Source: Herbiconiux flava (GTDB lineage: Bacteria; Actinomycetota; Actinomycetes; Actinomycetales; Microbacteriaceae). Taken from it: a stretch of 64,000 bases of DNA. A program made the position numbers and the translations under genes. The stretch covers positions 1,860,001 through 1,924,000 of the forward strand of contig NZ_JACCBM010000001.1 in NCBI RefSeq assembly GCF_013409865.1. Direction: 5' to 3'. Positions 8,496 to 19,680 of the stretch are shown in pieces; the first letter of the stretch is position 1, and every line of letters begins with the position of its first letter. The notes beneath the pieces are model-generated. The model was not told where the DNA came from and did not search any database. It saw only the letters and a program-made list of their open reading frames with translations.

Positions 8496-9704
8496 TCAGC
8501 CCGTGATCGTCGCGACGGGCTCGGTGTCGGGCAGCGGGCTCGCGTCGCGGCCTCGCAGGTCGGGATGGAACCGCTTGCCGAGCAGCGGCACCAGGAACCC
8601 GAGCAGGGCCAGGACCGCCGCCACGAGGAAGGCGCCGACCGCGCCGATGCCGTCGATCAGGAAGCCGGCCAGCGCCGAGCCGACGGCCGCGCCGATCAGC
8701 TGGCCGGTGCCGACCCAGCCGTAGGCCTCGGCGGTGTCGCTGAAGCGCACGCTCGCCGAGACGATGGCGAACATCACCGCGAGGGCCGGCGCGATGCCGA
8801 TGCCCGCGACGAACAGGAAGACCGCCAGCCACCAGATGTTGAGCCAGGCGGCGGCGATGGCCGTGCCGACGAAGACGATCGCCATCCGCCGGGCGAGCGC
8901 CCACGGGCCGATCGGCTTGTGGCCGAGCGAGAGCCCGCCGACGAGCGAGCCGACCGCGAAGATCGCCAGCACGATGCCGGCCTCGGCGCCGCCCTCGCCG
9001 AAGGTCGAGACGACCCCCGCCTCGATGGCCGCGCAGGCGGCGACGAGCAGGAAGCCGACGACGGTCGCGAGCATCACCGGGGGCTTCTTCAGCACCACAC
9101 CGAGCTTGCGCTTCGAGCGCGGGATGCGCACCCGGCCCAGCTCGGGGCTGGTGAGGAACCAGATGCCGCCGCCGATCAGGAACGCCACCGCGAGCATGAT
9201 GCCCCAGACGGTGCCGATCTGGATCGACACGAACGTGACGATGACCGGACCGAGCACCCAGATGATCTCCTGCGCCGACGCGTCGAGCGAGAACAGCGGG
9301 GTGAGCTGCGAGGAGTTCACCATCTTCGGGTAGATGGTGCGGACGGCGGGCTGGATGGGCGGGGTGCTGAGCCCCGCGATCAGCGCGATGACCATGTCGG
9401 CGGCGATGCCGAGCGGGAAGAGCGCGATGGTCGAGATGGCGAGGGCGCAGATGATCATGGCCGTGAGGATGACCGGGCGCATCCCCCAGCGCCCCATCAG
9501 GCGACTCGTCAGCGGCCCCGCGATCGCCTGGCCGATGCTCAGCGCGGCGAGCACGAGACCCGCCACCCCGTAGGAGTCGTAGGTGTGCTCGATGTGCAGC
9601 AGGAACGCCAGCGACAGCATCCCGTTCGGGAAACGAGCGGTCAGCTGGGCCGCGATGATGCGCGCGACTCCGCGCGTCTTCAGGAGGTCCCGGTAGCTGC
9701 TCAT
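8496..9704 (-). CDS. MFS transporter
   Basis: The 402-residue protein has twelve predicted membrane helices with the 12-TM major facilitator layout and an RLMGRWGMRP-like loop after the second helix. It resembles actinobacterial drug or sugar efflux MFS proteins; the substrate is unknown. It is the first gene of a pair with the downstream aldo/keto reductase, so the exported compound may be related to a carbonyl metabolite (inference). The upstream minus-strand sequence has an AT-rich TAAACT stretch close to the start, a likely promoter, preceded by a strong hairpin. Confidence 0.85.
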   Translation of the reverse strand: MSSYRDLLKTRGVARIIAAQLTARFPNGMLSLAFLLHIEHTYDSYGVAGLVLAALSIGQAIAGPLTSRLMGRWGMRPVILTAMIICALAISTIALFPLGIAADMVIALIAGLSTPPIQPAVRTIYPKMVNSSQLTPLFSLDASAQEIIWVLGPVIVTFVSIQIGTVWGIMLAVAFLIGGGIWFLTSPELGRVRIPRSKRKLGVVLKKPPVMLATVVGFLLVAACAAIEAGVVSTFGEGGAEAGIVLAIFAVGSLVGGLSLGHKPIGPWALARRMAIVFVGTAIAAAWLNIWWLAVFLFVAGIGIAPALAVMFAIVSASVRFSDTAEAYGWVGTGQLIGAAVGSALAGFLIDGIGAVGAFLVAAVLALLGFLVPLLGKRFHPDLRGRDASPLPDTEPVATITG

Positions 9705-9722
9705 AACTGGGTTAGTTTACTT

Positions 9723-9747
9723 CCGCGCCGCCGCTCCTGCGGCGCGG
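9723..9747. terminator. Hairpin downstream of hrpA
   Basis: A perfect 9-bp stem (9723-9731 with 9739-9747) has a 7-nt loop. It lies between the end of hrpA and the start of the MFS gene, both leftward. No U-tract follows. It probably ends hrpA transcription or insulates the MFS promoter. Confidence 0.45.
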
Positions 9748-9878
9748 GCGGGATGCGATGCCGCCGTCGCGCCCCGCTGCTTCGCGGCGTGGTGCGGCGA
9801 CGGTATCGCCTGGGTCGTCGAGTAGGGCCTGTTGCGTTCGTCAGGGCGGCAGCGAACAGCGAGAGAGCGGATGCGCGG

Positions 9879-12800
9879 CTACGGGGCCGCGAGGAGCTTC
9901 GTGACGCGTTGGAGGGAGGCGGGCTCGACGGTGCCGAGGGGTTGGGCGAAGAGGCCGACGCGGAGCTCCTCGATCAGCCAGCGGGCGCGCACGAGGCGGG
10001 GCGGGGAGTGCGGCGCCAGGGGAATGCGGCCGCCGGCGTCGATCAGGCGGGCCGTCGCGGTCTGCACCTCCGTCATCCAGGCGCGGTCGCGGGCGGGGTT
10101 GTCGGGCAGCTTCTCGAGGCGGTAGACGATCGCCGCGAGGTAGCGGGGCAGGTGTCCGAGGCGGGCGAGGCCGGTCGCCGAGACGAAGCCGGGGCGCACC
10201 AGGGCGGCCAGCTGCTCGCGGGCGTCGGCGATCGCCGGCAGCAGCGCCATGCTCGTCACCGACTTGATCGCCTTCTCGACGTCGCGCACGCCGCCCAGGA
10301 TGCGCACGACGGTGGCGACGGTCTGGTCGAGCAGCGGCAGCACGGCCTTCGACAGGCGGTCGCGCACCGCGTCGAACTCCTCCGACGTCCACACCAGGCC
10401 GTCGGGGTGCAAGGCGGTCAGCGCCTCGTCGGCGCAGGCCTGCATCGCGTCGTCGAAGAGGGCGTTGACGTTCTGGTACGGGCTCGTCGCGAGCAGCAGC
10501 TTCTCGTTCTGGGTGAGGTGCTCCCGCACGTACGAGGCCGGGCTCGGCACGGCGAGCAGCAGCAGACGCCGGATGCCCGCGGGCGTCTCCCGGGCCTGCT
10601 CCTCGGGAGTCGCCATCAGGCGGATCGCGACGCCCGCCTTCTCGTCGACGAGGGCCGGGTAGGCGCGGATCACGCCGCCGTGCTGGCGGGTGTCGACGTG
10701 GTGGGGGAGCGTTCCGAACGACCAGGAGGTGAGCTGCGACCGCTCGCGGAAGGCGCCGGCGGCATCGCCGGCCGAGGTCGGTGCTCCGGGGCCGCTCGCG
10801 GCCGCCACGGCGTCGGGACCCGAGCCGCGTCGGACGCCCTCAGCGGCGCCCCGGACGTCGCCCCGTGGGCTGCCGGCGGGACGAGCATCCGGGACCTGGC
10901 GCACCGCGCGCGAGATCGAGGCGCGGGCCGCGTCGGAGAGGGTGCGCTGGAGCTCGACGAGGTCCTTGGAGGCGCCGACGGTGCGTCCGCGCTCGTCGAC
11001 CACGCGGAAGGTGACGCGGAGGTGCTCGGGGAGCTTCGAGCGGTCGAAGTCGGCTGCGGTGACGGGGGTGTGGGCGAGCTTCGACATCAGGGCGGCGAGG
11101 CGGGCGGGGAAGTCGTCTCCGGCATCCTGGCCGAGCTCGTCGAGCAGCCGCCCGGCCCAGTCGGTGGCGGGCACGAAGTTCACGCGCAGCCGCTTCGGCA
11201 TCGAGCGGATGAGCGCCGTCACGAGATCGCGACGCAGCCCGGGCACCTGCGCCTCGAAGCCCTCGGGCTTCAGTCGCGGCAGCAGCGCGAGCGGCACGGT
11301 GGCCGTCACGCCGTCGTCGGCGGCGCCCGGCTCGAAGCGGTACGACAGCGCGAGCCGCTGGTCGCCCTGATGCCACTCGGCCGGGAACTGGCTCTCGTCG
11401 ACGTCGGGCGCACCCTCGGGCAGCAGCGTCTCGACGGTCATCGTGAGGAGCTCGGGGTCGTCGTGGCGGGCCTTCTTCCACCAGCCCTCGAAGCTGCGCT
11501 GCGAGACGACGTCGCGCGGGATGCGGGCCTGGTAGAACTCGAACACGGCCTCGTCGTCGAGCAGGATGTCGCGGCGGCGGCTGCGCTCCTCGAGCTGCTC
11601 GAGGTCGCGGCGGAAGGCCCGGTTGGCGCGGTCGAAGGCCTGCTGCGACTCCCACTCGCCCTCGACGAGCGCGTGCCGGATGAAGAGCTCACGGGCGTAC
11701 TCGGGGTCGATCCGGGCGAACTGCACGCGGCGGTGCACCACGATCGGCACGCCGAACAGGGTGACGCGCTCGTAGGCGACGGCGGCGCCCTGCTTCTTCT
11801 CCCAGTGCGGTTCGGAGTAGCTGCGCTTCACGAGGTCGCCCGCCAGGGTCTCGGCCCACCCGGGGTCGATGGCGGCGTTCATCCGCGCGAACAGACGGCT
11901 GGTCTCGACGAGCTCGGCGCTCATCACGGCCGCGGGCTGCTTCTTCGCCAGGGCGGAGCCGGGGAAGATCGAGAAGCGGGTCTGGCGGGCGCCGAGGTAG
12001 TCGCGCTTGACCTGGTCGCGCAGGCCGATCTGGCTGAGGAGGCCGGACAGGATCGAGCGGTGGATGCCGTCGGGGTTCACGCTCGGCTCGCCGATCTCGA
12101 GCCCGAGGGGCTTGGCGAGCTGGCGCAGCTGGCGGTAGACGTCCTGCCACTCGCGGATGCGCAGGTAGTTCAGGAACTCGGCCTTGCAGAGGCGCCGGAA
12201 CGCGCTCGAGCCGAGCTCGCGCTGCTTCTCCTCGAGGTAGTTCCAGAGATTCAGCAGGGTGAGGAAGTCGCTGGTCTGGTCGGCGAAGCGCGCGTGCAGC
12301 TCGTCGGCGCGGCCGCGCTTCTCGAGCGGGCGCTCGCGCGGGTCCTGGATCGTCAGGCCCGCGACGATCGCCAGCACCTCGCGGCTCGTGTTCGTCTGTT
12401 TCGACTCGACCACCATGCGGGCGAAGCGGGGTTCGATCGGCAGGCGGGCGAGGTCGCGGCCGATCGCGGTGAGGCGGGGGGCGGGGTCGCGTTTGACGTG
12501 GTCGGCTCGAAGAGTCCCCGATTCAGAGGCTGCCGCGGCTCCGTCGGTCTGCCGACCGGCGGGGCTGCCGCCTTTCGCCGTGCTGCGCACGGCGCCCAGC
12601 TCAGAAAGCAGATCGAGCCCGTCCTTCACCCCGCGCGAGTCGGGCGGCTGCAGGAACGGGAACGACGCGATGTCACCGAGCCCCAGCGAGATCATCTGCA
12701 GGATGACCGCCGCGAGGTTCGTGCGCAGGATCTCCGGGTCGGTGAACTCGGGCCGCCTGGCGTAGTCCTCCTCGGAGTAGAGCCGGATCGCGATGCCGTC

Positions 12801-13961
12801 GCTCGTTCGCCCGCTCCGCCCCGAGCGCTGGTTCGCGCTGGCCTGCGAGATCGGCTCGATCGGCAGCCGCTGCACCTTCGAGCGCACCGAGTAGCGGCTG
12901 ATGCGCGCGGTTCCGGCGTCGATGACGTACTTGATGCCCGGCACCGTGAGGCTCGTCTCGGCGACGTTCGTGGCGAGCACCACGCGGCGACGGATGCCCG
13001 GGGTGCTGCTTCGCTGGAACACCCGATGCTGCTCGGCGGCGCTCAACCGCCCGTAAAGCGGCAGCACCTCGGTCTGGCCGGCCCCACCGGTCGCGGCGAA
13101 CTTCCCGCGGAGGGACTCCTCGGCGTCGCGGATCTCGTTCTCGCCGCTGAGGAAGACGAGCACGTCGCCCGGCTTCTCGCGGGCCAGCTCGTCGAGGGCC
13201 TCGCCGATGGCCTCGAAGAGGTCCTTGGGTTCGGCGGGGCGGTCGTCGCCCCGTCCGGCTCGGGGCTTGGTGGGGCGGCCGCGCTCGGGGGCTGCGCCCT
13301 CGTCGGCGTCGTCGTAGTCGTCGTCGGCCGGGTCGTCGGCGGGAGCATCCGGAGCCAGCGGACGGTAGCGGACCTCGACCGGGAAGGTGCGGCCCGAGAC
13401 CTCGACGATGGGGGCCGGTGTGCCGTCGGGTTCGGCGAAGTGGCGGGCGAAGCTCTCGGGGTCGATGGTCGCGCTCGTGATGATGAGCTTGAGGTCGGGG
13501 CGCCGGGGGAGCAGCTGCTTGAGGTAGCCGAGCAGGAAGTCGATGTTGAGGCTGCGCTCGTGGGCCTCGTCGATGATGATCGTGTCGTAGCGGCTGAGCA
13601 GCCGGTCGTGGTTCATCTCGTTCAGCAGGATGCCGTCGGTCATCAGCTTGATGCGCGTCTCCTTGCTCGCGCGGTCGGTGAAGCGCACCTGGTAGCCGAC
13701 GAGGCCGCCGACCTCCTGGCCGAGCTCCTCGGCGATGCGCTCGGCGATGGTGCGGGCGGCGAGGCGGCGGGGCTGGGTGTGACCGATGTTCTGGCGGCCG
13801 AGCTCCAGGCAGATCTTGGGGAGCTGGGTGGTCTTGCCCGATCCGGTCTCGCCGGCGACGATCACGACCTGGTGGGCCTCGATGGCGCGCGCGATGTCGT
13901 CCCGCTTCTGGCTGACGGGCAGCTCTGGGGGGAAGACGATGCGCAGGGGGGCGGCAGACAT
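9879..13961 (-). CDS. hrpA: ATP-dependent RNA helicase HrpA
   Basis: The 1360-residue DEAH-box helicase has an N-terminal helicase core with Walker A GETGSGKT (37-44), DEAH (DEAHERS), SAT (TSATID) and a QRSGRSGR motif VI. It is followed by the helicase-associated HA2 and OB-fold regions and a long DUF3418 C-terminal domain typical of bacterial HrpA. Homologues unwind structured RNA and help free stalled ribosomes. Two low-complexity inserts stand out, one about 30 residues after the core (near 12480-12600) and a Gly/Ala/Arg-rich one in DUF3418 (near 10730-10910). A TACGAT box lies 9 nt before ATG 13961. Confidence 0.93.
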   Translation of the reverse strand: MSAAPLRIVFPPELPVSQKRDDIARAIEAHQVVIVAGETGSGKTTQLPKICLELGRQNIGHTQPRRLAARTIAERIAEELGQEVGGLVGYQVRFTDRASKETRIKLMTDGILLNEMNHDRLLSRYDTIIIDEAHERSLNIDFLLGYLKQLLPRRPDLKLIITSATIDPESFARHFAEPDGTPAPIVEVSGRTFPVEVRYRPLAPDAPADDPADDDYDDADEGAAPERGRPTKPRAGRGDDRPAEPKDLFEAIGEALDELAREKPGDVLVFLSGENEIRDAEESLRGKFAATGGAGQTEVLPLYGRLSAAEQHRVFQRSSTPGIRRRVVLATNVAETSLTVPGIKYVIDAGTARISRYSVRSKVQRLPIEPISQASANQRSGRSGRTSDGIAIRLYSEEDYARRPEFTDPEILRTNLAAVILQMISLGLGDIASFPFLQPPDSRGVKDGLDLLSELGAVRSTAKGGSPAGRQTDGAAAASESGTLRADHVKRDPAPRLTAIGRDLARLPIEPRFARMVVESKQTNTSREVLAIVAGLTIQDPRERPLEKRGRADELHARFADQTSDFLTLLNLWNYLEEKQRELGSSAFRRLCKAEFLNYLRIREWQDVYRQLRQLAKPLGLEIGEPSVNPDGIHRSILSGLLSQIGLRDQVKRDYLGARQTRFSIFPGSALAKKQPAAVMSAELVETSRLFARMNAAIDPGWAETLAGDLVKRSYSEPHWEKKQGAAVAYERVTLFGVPIVVHRRVQFARIDPEYARELFIRHALVEGEWESQQAFDRANRAFRRDLEQLEERSRRRDILLDDEAVFEFYQARIPRDVVSQRSFEGWWKKARHDDPELLTMTVETLLPEGAPDVDESQFPAEWHQGDQRLALSYRFEPGAADDGVTATVPLALLPRLKPEGFEAQVPGLRRDLVTALIRSMPKRLRVNFVPATDWAGRLLDELGQDAGDDFPARLAALMSKLAHTPVTAADFDRSKLPEHLRVTFRVVDERGRTVGASKDLVELQRTLSDAARASISRAVRQVPDARPAGSPRGDVRGAAEGVRRGSGPDAVAAASGPGAPTSAGDAAGAFRERSQLTSWSFGTLPHHVDTRQHGGVIRAYPALVDEKAGVAIRLMATPEEQARETPAGIRRLLLLAVPSPASYVREHLTQNEKLLLATSPYQNVNALFDDAMQACADEALTALHPDGLVWTSEEFDAVRDRLSKAVLPLLDQTVATVVRILGGVRDVEKAIKSVTSMALLPAIADAREQLAALVRPGFVSATGLARLGHLPRYLAAIVYRLEKLPDNPARDRAWMTEVQTATARLIDAGGRIPLAPHSPPRLVRARWLIEELRVGLFAQPLGTVEPASLQRVTKLLAAP

Positions 13962-13970
13962 GAGCCCTCC

Positions 13971-13976
13971 ATCGTA
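13971..13976 (-). promoter_or_regulatory. -10 box for hrpA
   Basis: On the minus strand TACGAT lies 9 nt before ATG 13961, giving a very short or absent leader. Confidence 0.45.
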
Positions 13977-14024
13977 CCGCCGTGGGGGGGCGGGTCGGGC
14001 GCTGGCCGTGCCCCGCCCGGCCCG

Positions 14025-14831
14025 TCAGGGCAGCGCGCGGGCGAAGGCCACGAGCTCGGCGGCCATCGCGGCCGGCTGCCACGAGTGCATCGCGCCCTCG
14101 ACGGCCTTCTCCTGCGCGCCCGGGATCGCGGAGGCGATGCGCGCCGCCGCGAGGGGCATCTGGGGGAACGTCTGCGTGCCGTAGACCGCGAGCACCGGCA
14201 CGTCGATCCCGGGGAAGCCCTCGCCCTCGAGCGCCGCGTTCGCCCACTTCATCGACTGCCCGTCGGCCCGCTCGGTGCGCGCGTTGGCCACGATGGCGGG
14301 CCACGCCGGCGACGCCTTCGCGCCGGCGAGGAACTCGGGCGGCATGTCGCGCATGTAGTGCTCCTTCGCCCGCTCGTCCTCGCCCGCGTCGAGCAGCGCC
14401 TCGAAGCCGTCGCTCCACTCGGCCGTGTCGGCCGCCGACTCGCTGAGCGGCGCCTCCCAGAGCACGAGCCCGCTCACCGGCAGGCCGCGCACCGTCGCGG
14501 CGAGGGCGATCGAGCAGCCCGAGGAGTGGCCGACGAGCACCGCTCGGCCGTCTTCCGACCCCGTGGCCGCCGCGATCGCCGCCCGCACCGCCTCGAGCTC
14601 GCGGTCGAGGTCGAGCACGCCCTCGGCGGCGCTCTCGCCGCGCCCCAGCCGGTCGAACACGAGTGTCGACACGCCCTCGGCGGCCACGAGCTGGGCGGTC
14701 TCGGTCGTCACGTGGTCGCCCGCCCGCGTCGGGCCGGCCCCGGCGATGAAGACGATCGCGGGCCCGGTGCCCTCGCCGTACCGATCGAACGCGACGGTGT
14801 CGCCCGTGCTGCTCTGGGTGAACTCGGTCAT
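14025..14831 (-). CDS. Alpha/beta hydrolase
   Basis: The 268-residue soluble hydrolase has the nucleophile elbow Gly-His-Ser-Ser-Gly (Ser103), an Asp in the VLAVYG strand region and a terminal His in GAMHSW. The oxyanion-hole segment is FIAGAGPT rather than the common HGxP. The substrate is unknown. ATG 14831 is chosen because GGAGG lies 5 nt ahead; ATG 14843 would add four residues but has no ribosome-binding site. It is divergent from the DUF1684 gene. Confidence 0.82.
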   Translation of the reverse strand: MTEFTQSSTGDTVAFDRYGEGTGPAIVFIAGAGPTRAGDHVTTETAQLVAAEGVSTLVFDRLGRGESAAEGVLDLDRELEAVRAAIAAATGSEDGRAVLVGHSSGCSIALAATVRGLPVSGLVLWEAPLSESAADTAEWSDGFEALLDAGEDERAKEHYMRDMPPEFLAGAKASPAWPAIVANARTERADGQSMKWANAALEGEGFPGIDVPVLAVYGTQTFPQMPLAAARIASAIPGAQEKAVEGAMHSWQPAAMAAELVAFARALP

Positions 14832-14938
14832 GGCGGCCTCCAACGATCTCCGGCTCGCGCCGGCTCCCGGATGCGCGGCGGCGGTGCCGCGACGGCTCCA
14901 GTCTCGGGCATCCCGGCTCCGGGGTCCACCGCCGGACG

Positions 14939-14944
14939 TAGGCT
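14939..14944 (+). promoter_or_regulatory. -10 box for the DUF1684 gene
   Basis: TAGGCT lies 6 nt before GTG 14951. Confidence 0.5.
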
Positions 14945-14950
14945 CGACGC

Positions 14951-15706
14951 GTGACCGACCGGAACACCGACAGCCCCGCCTCCTACCCGTCCGAGTTCGA
15001 GCAGGCGCTCGCCTCCTGGCACGAGGCCCGGCTGCGGCTCGTGACAGCCCCGCAGGGCATCGCCGCCCTGGTCGGTACGCACTGGCTCACACCCGGCGCG
15101 GAGCCGGTCGCGATCGAGGGGCTCGACGGCACGTGGCGCGTCGAGGACGGCGACATCGTCGGTGACGACCTGACGATCGAGGAGGGCAGCGAGGTGCTCC
15201 TCGGGTCCCGCGTGCTGCGGCACTTCCGCCGCGACGACGAGGTGGCGCTGCGGGTTCTCGATGCCGAGGCGCCCACCCGTGCATCCGTCGCCGGCATCGA
15301 CGCGTACCTGCCCGATGAGGCATGGGTTCTGACCGGGCGCTTCGACGCCGCCGACGAGGGCGCCACGATCGACGTCGAGGAGATCGACGGGTACACCGAG
15401 ACGAGCACGCTGGCCGGCACGGTGACCGTCACGATCGGCGGTGAGGAGGTCTCGCTGATCGCCACGGGGCCGCTGACCGGCATGCAGGTCGTGTTCGCCG
15501 ACGCGACGAGCGGCACCGAGAGCTACCGCTTCCGCTTCCTCAAGCTGCGAGCGGATGGCGGCACCGGCCCGATCGAGGTCGACTTCAACCGCGCCTATCT
15601 GCCGCCGTGCGCGTTCGCCGACTTCTACGTCTGCCCCCTCCCGCCCGCGCAGAACCGCCTCACGGTGCCCGTGCGCGCGGGCGAGAAGCAGGTCGCCCGC
15701 CGCTGA
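14951..15706 (+). CDS. DUF1684 domain protein
   Basis: The 251-residue protein shows the DUF1684 hallmarks: an N-terminal helical segment with W-H-x-x-R, a beta-rich middle, and the highly conserved end with Asp-Phe-Asn-x-Ala-Tyr, Pro-Pro-Cys-Ala-Phe and Cys-Pro-Leu-Pro-Pro...Gln-Asn. The conserved Cys and Asn residues suggest an active or metal site, but the family function is not established. No signal peptide is seen. GTG 14951 is supported by its -10 box; the next gene starts 38 nt after the stop and may be cotranscribed. Confidence 0.85.
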   Translation: MTDRNTDSPASYPSEFEQALASWHEARLRLVTAPQGIAALVGTHWLTPGAEPVAIEGLDGTWRVEDGDIVGDDLTIEEGSEVLLGSRVLRHFRRDDEVALRVLDAEAPTRASVAGIDAYLPDEAWVLTGRFDAADEGATIDVEEIDGYTETSTLAGTVTVTIGGEEVSLIATGPLTGMQVVFADATSGTESYRFRFLKLRADGGTGPIEVDFNRAYLPPCAFADFYVCPLPPAQNRLTVPVRAGEKQVARR

Positions 15707-15744
15707 CCGTGGTGGCGTCGGCCGGGCGGTGCGAGGGTGGACGC

Positions 15745-17706
<1,962 letters not shown>

Positions 17707-17730
17707 CGAGACGCGTAATCGCACGACACA

Positions 17731-17775
17731 GCGCGTCAGCGCGCGTCAGCGCCGCGTCGGCGCCGCGTCAGCGCG
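17731..17775. repeat. Short direct repeats upstream of the ABC exporter
   Basis: Four imperfect units of the form GCGC(C)GCGTCA/G, 10-11 bp each, follow each other in the 17707-17815 gap. They lie 40-85 nt before the start of the ABC ATPase gene and could be protein-binding sites or a simple GC repeat. Confidence 0.5.
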
Positions 17776-17815
17776 CCCGGGGAGGGTAGGGGCATCCACT
17801 ACGAAAGGACGCCCC

Positions 17816-18865
17816 ATGACGTACTCCTCCGACTGGGCCGTCGAGGCCCACGGCCTCGTCAAGGTCTTCGGCGACAACCGGGCGGTCGACGGCGTCGACC
17901 TGAGCGTGCGCACGGGAACCGTGTACGGCGTGCTCGGCCCGAACGGCGCCGGCAAGACCACCACGATCCGCATGCTCGCCACCCTGCTGAAGCCCGACGG
18001 CGGCGAGGCCACGGTGTTCGGCCACGACATCCGCCGCGAACCCCAGATCGTCCGCCAGCTGATCGGCGTCACCGGTCAGTACGCGAGCGTCGACGAGACC
18101 CTCTCCGCCACCGAGAACCTCGTGCTCTTCTCCCGCCTCAACGGGCTCAGCCGAGCGGATGCGCGGCGGAAGTCCACCGAGCTGCTCGAGGAGTTCGGCC
18201 TGACCGAGGCCGCGAAGCGTCCCCTGAAGAAGTTCTCGGGCGGCATGCGCCGACGCCTCGACCTGGCGGCGAGCCTGATCTCGCAGCCGCCCCTGATCTT
18301 CCTCGACGAGCCCACCACCGGTCTCGACCCGCGCACCCGCGCCCAGATGTGGGACACGATCCGCCGCCTGGTCGCCACCGGATCCACCGTCCTCCTCACC
18401 ACCCAGTACCTCGACGAGGCCGACCAGCTCGCCGATCGCATCGCGGTGGTCGACCGCGGGATCGTCGTCGCCGAGGGCACGGCGGGGGAGCTGAAGGCGA
18501 GCGTCGGCAGCGCCTCTCTGCTGCTGCGCCTGGCCGACCCGGCGGCGCTCGAGCGGGCGCGGCACGCGGTGCTCGACGTGCTCGGCGTCGAGGCGGTGCT
18601 CACCCCCGAGGCGGGGCGCATCACCGCGCCGATGAGCGACCCCGACTCGATCACCGACCTGCTCATCCGCCTGCGCGCCGACGGCATCGCCGTCGAGGAG
18701 CTCGCCGTGCAGCAGCCCACCCTCGACGAGGTGTTCCTCGCCTTGACCGGCCACACGGCCGGCGACGACGAGGCGGCCGAGCCTGCTGACCCGGCCACCG
18801 CATCCGGAACCACCCCCGGCGCGACGAACGGCACCATCACCCCCGAACTGGAGACCACCCGATGA
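17816..18865 (+). CDS. ABC exporter ATP-binding protein, DrrA-like
   Basis: The 349-residue ATPase has Walker A GPNGAGKTT (41-49), the signature FSGGMRRRLDLA, Walker B LIFLDEPTTGLD and a switch His replaced by Gln in LLTTQYLDEAD, as is usual in the daunorubicin-resistance (DrrA) subfamily. A C-terminal domain (about 230-310) with the QQPTLDEVFLALTG end is also typical. It should power export of a drug or lipid with the permease encoded next. ATG 17816 has AAAGGA 7 nt ahead. Its stop overlaps the permease start by 4 nt (ATGA). Confidence 0.9.
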   Translation: MTYSSDWAVEAHGLVKVFGDNRAVDGVDLSVRTGTVYGVLGPNGAGKTTTIRMLATLLKPDGGEATVFGHDIRREPQIVRQLIGVTGQYASVDETLSATENLVLFSRLNGLSRADARRKSTELLEEFGLTEAAKRPLKKFSGGMRRRLDLAASLISQPPLIFLDEPTTGLDPRTRAQMWDTIRRLVATGSTVLLTTQYLDEADQLADRIAVVDRGIVVAEGTAGELKASVGSASLLLRLADPAALERARHAVLDVLGVEAVLTPEAGRITAPMSDPDSITDLLIRLRADGIAVEELAVQQPTLDEVFLALTGHTAGDDEAAEPADPATASGTTPGATNGTITPELETTR

Positions 18866-19677
18866 GCACCCTGACCATCACCCCCGGTGCCCAGCGCACC
18901 CTCAAGAACCACGTCACCATCGCCCAGACCCTGCGCAACTCGCTCAGCATGGCCGGACGAGGGCTGATCAAGATCCGCCGCACGCCCGAGCAGCTGATCG
19001 ACGTCACCGTGCAGCCGATCATCTTCACGCTGATGTTCACCTACATCTTCGGCGGGGCGATCGCGGGCAGCATCGCCGACTACCTGCCGCTGCTCATCCC
19101 GGGCATCCTCGTGCAGACGGTCATCACGACCAGCGTCGTCACCGGCGTGCAGCTGCGCGAGGACATGGACAAGGGCGTGTTCGACCGCTTCAAGTCCCTG
19201 CCGATCGCCCGCATCGCCCCGCTGGCCGGCGCACTGCTGGCCGACACCGTGCGCTACGCGATCGCCACCACGCTGACCTTCGTGATGGGCTTCATCATGG
19301 GCTACCGCCCGGGCGGCGGGCTCGGTGCGGTCGTCGTGGCGGGCCTGCTCGTAATCGCCTGCTCCTGGGCCATCAGCTGGATCTTCGCGTTCTTCGGCGT
19401 CATCGCCCGAAGCGCCGCCAGCGTGCAGGGCATCTCGTTCCTCGTGCTGTTCCCGCTGACGTTCCTCTCGAACGCCTTCGTGCCGGTCGACACGCTGCCG
19501 CCCGCGCTGCAGTGGTTCGTGAACGTGAACCCGGTGTCGCACCTCGTGACGGCGGTGCGCGACCTGGCGAACAGCGCGATGTTCACCTCCGACGCCTGGA
19601 TCTCGCTCCTCGGCGCCGCGATCATCGTCGCGATCTTCGCGCCCCTCACGGTGCGCGCCTACATGAAGAAGGCCTGA
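18862..19677 (+). CDS. ABC exporter permease, DrrB-like
   Basis: The 271-residue ABC-2 type membrane protein has about six helices, the first near residue 55, with a cytoplasmic N-terminus and the conserved loop LREDMDKGVFDRFKSLPI. It should pair with the DrrA-like ATPase to form a multidrug, lipid or natural-product exporter. The 4-nt overlap with the ATPase gene implies coupled translation. It ends 3 nt before the stop of the large convergent regulator gene. Confidence 0.9.
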   Translation: MSTLTITPGAQRTLKNHVTIAQTLRNSLSMAGRGLIKIRRTPEQLIDVTVQPIIFTLMFTYIFGGAIAGSIADYLPLLIPGILVQTVITTSVVTGVQLREDMDKGVFDRFKSLPIARIAPLAGALLADTVRYAIATTLTFVMGFIMGYRPGGGLGAVVVAGLLVIACSWAISWIFAFFGVIARSAASVQGISFLVLFPLTFLSNAFVPVDTLPPALQWFVNVNPVSHLVTAVRDLANSAMFTSDAWISLLGAAIIVAIFAPLTVRAYMKKA

Positions 19678-19680
19678 GGT

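Noticed and set aside
8304..14954. A 2,216-codon open frame on the plus strand opposite hrpA
   Set aside because: It is the antisense shadow of a long high-GC gene. The protein is a run of Arg/Gly/Ala/Glu with no domain, while the minus strand encodes a complete HrpA.
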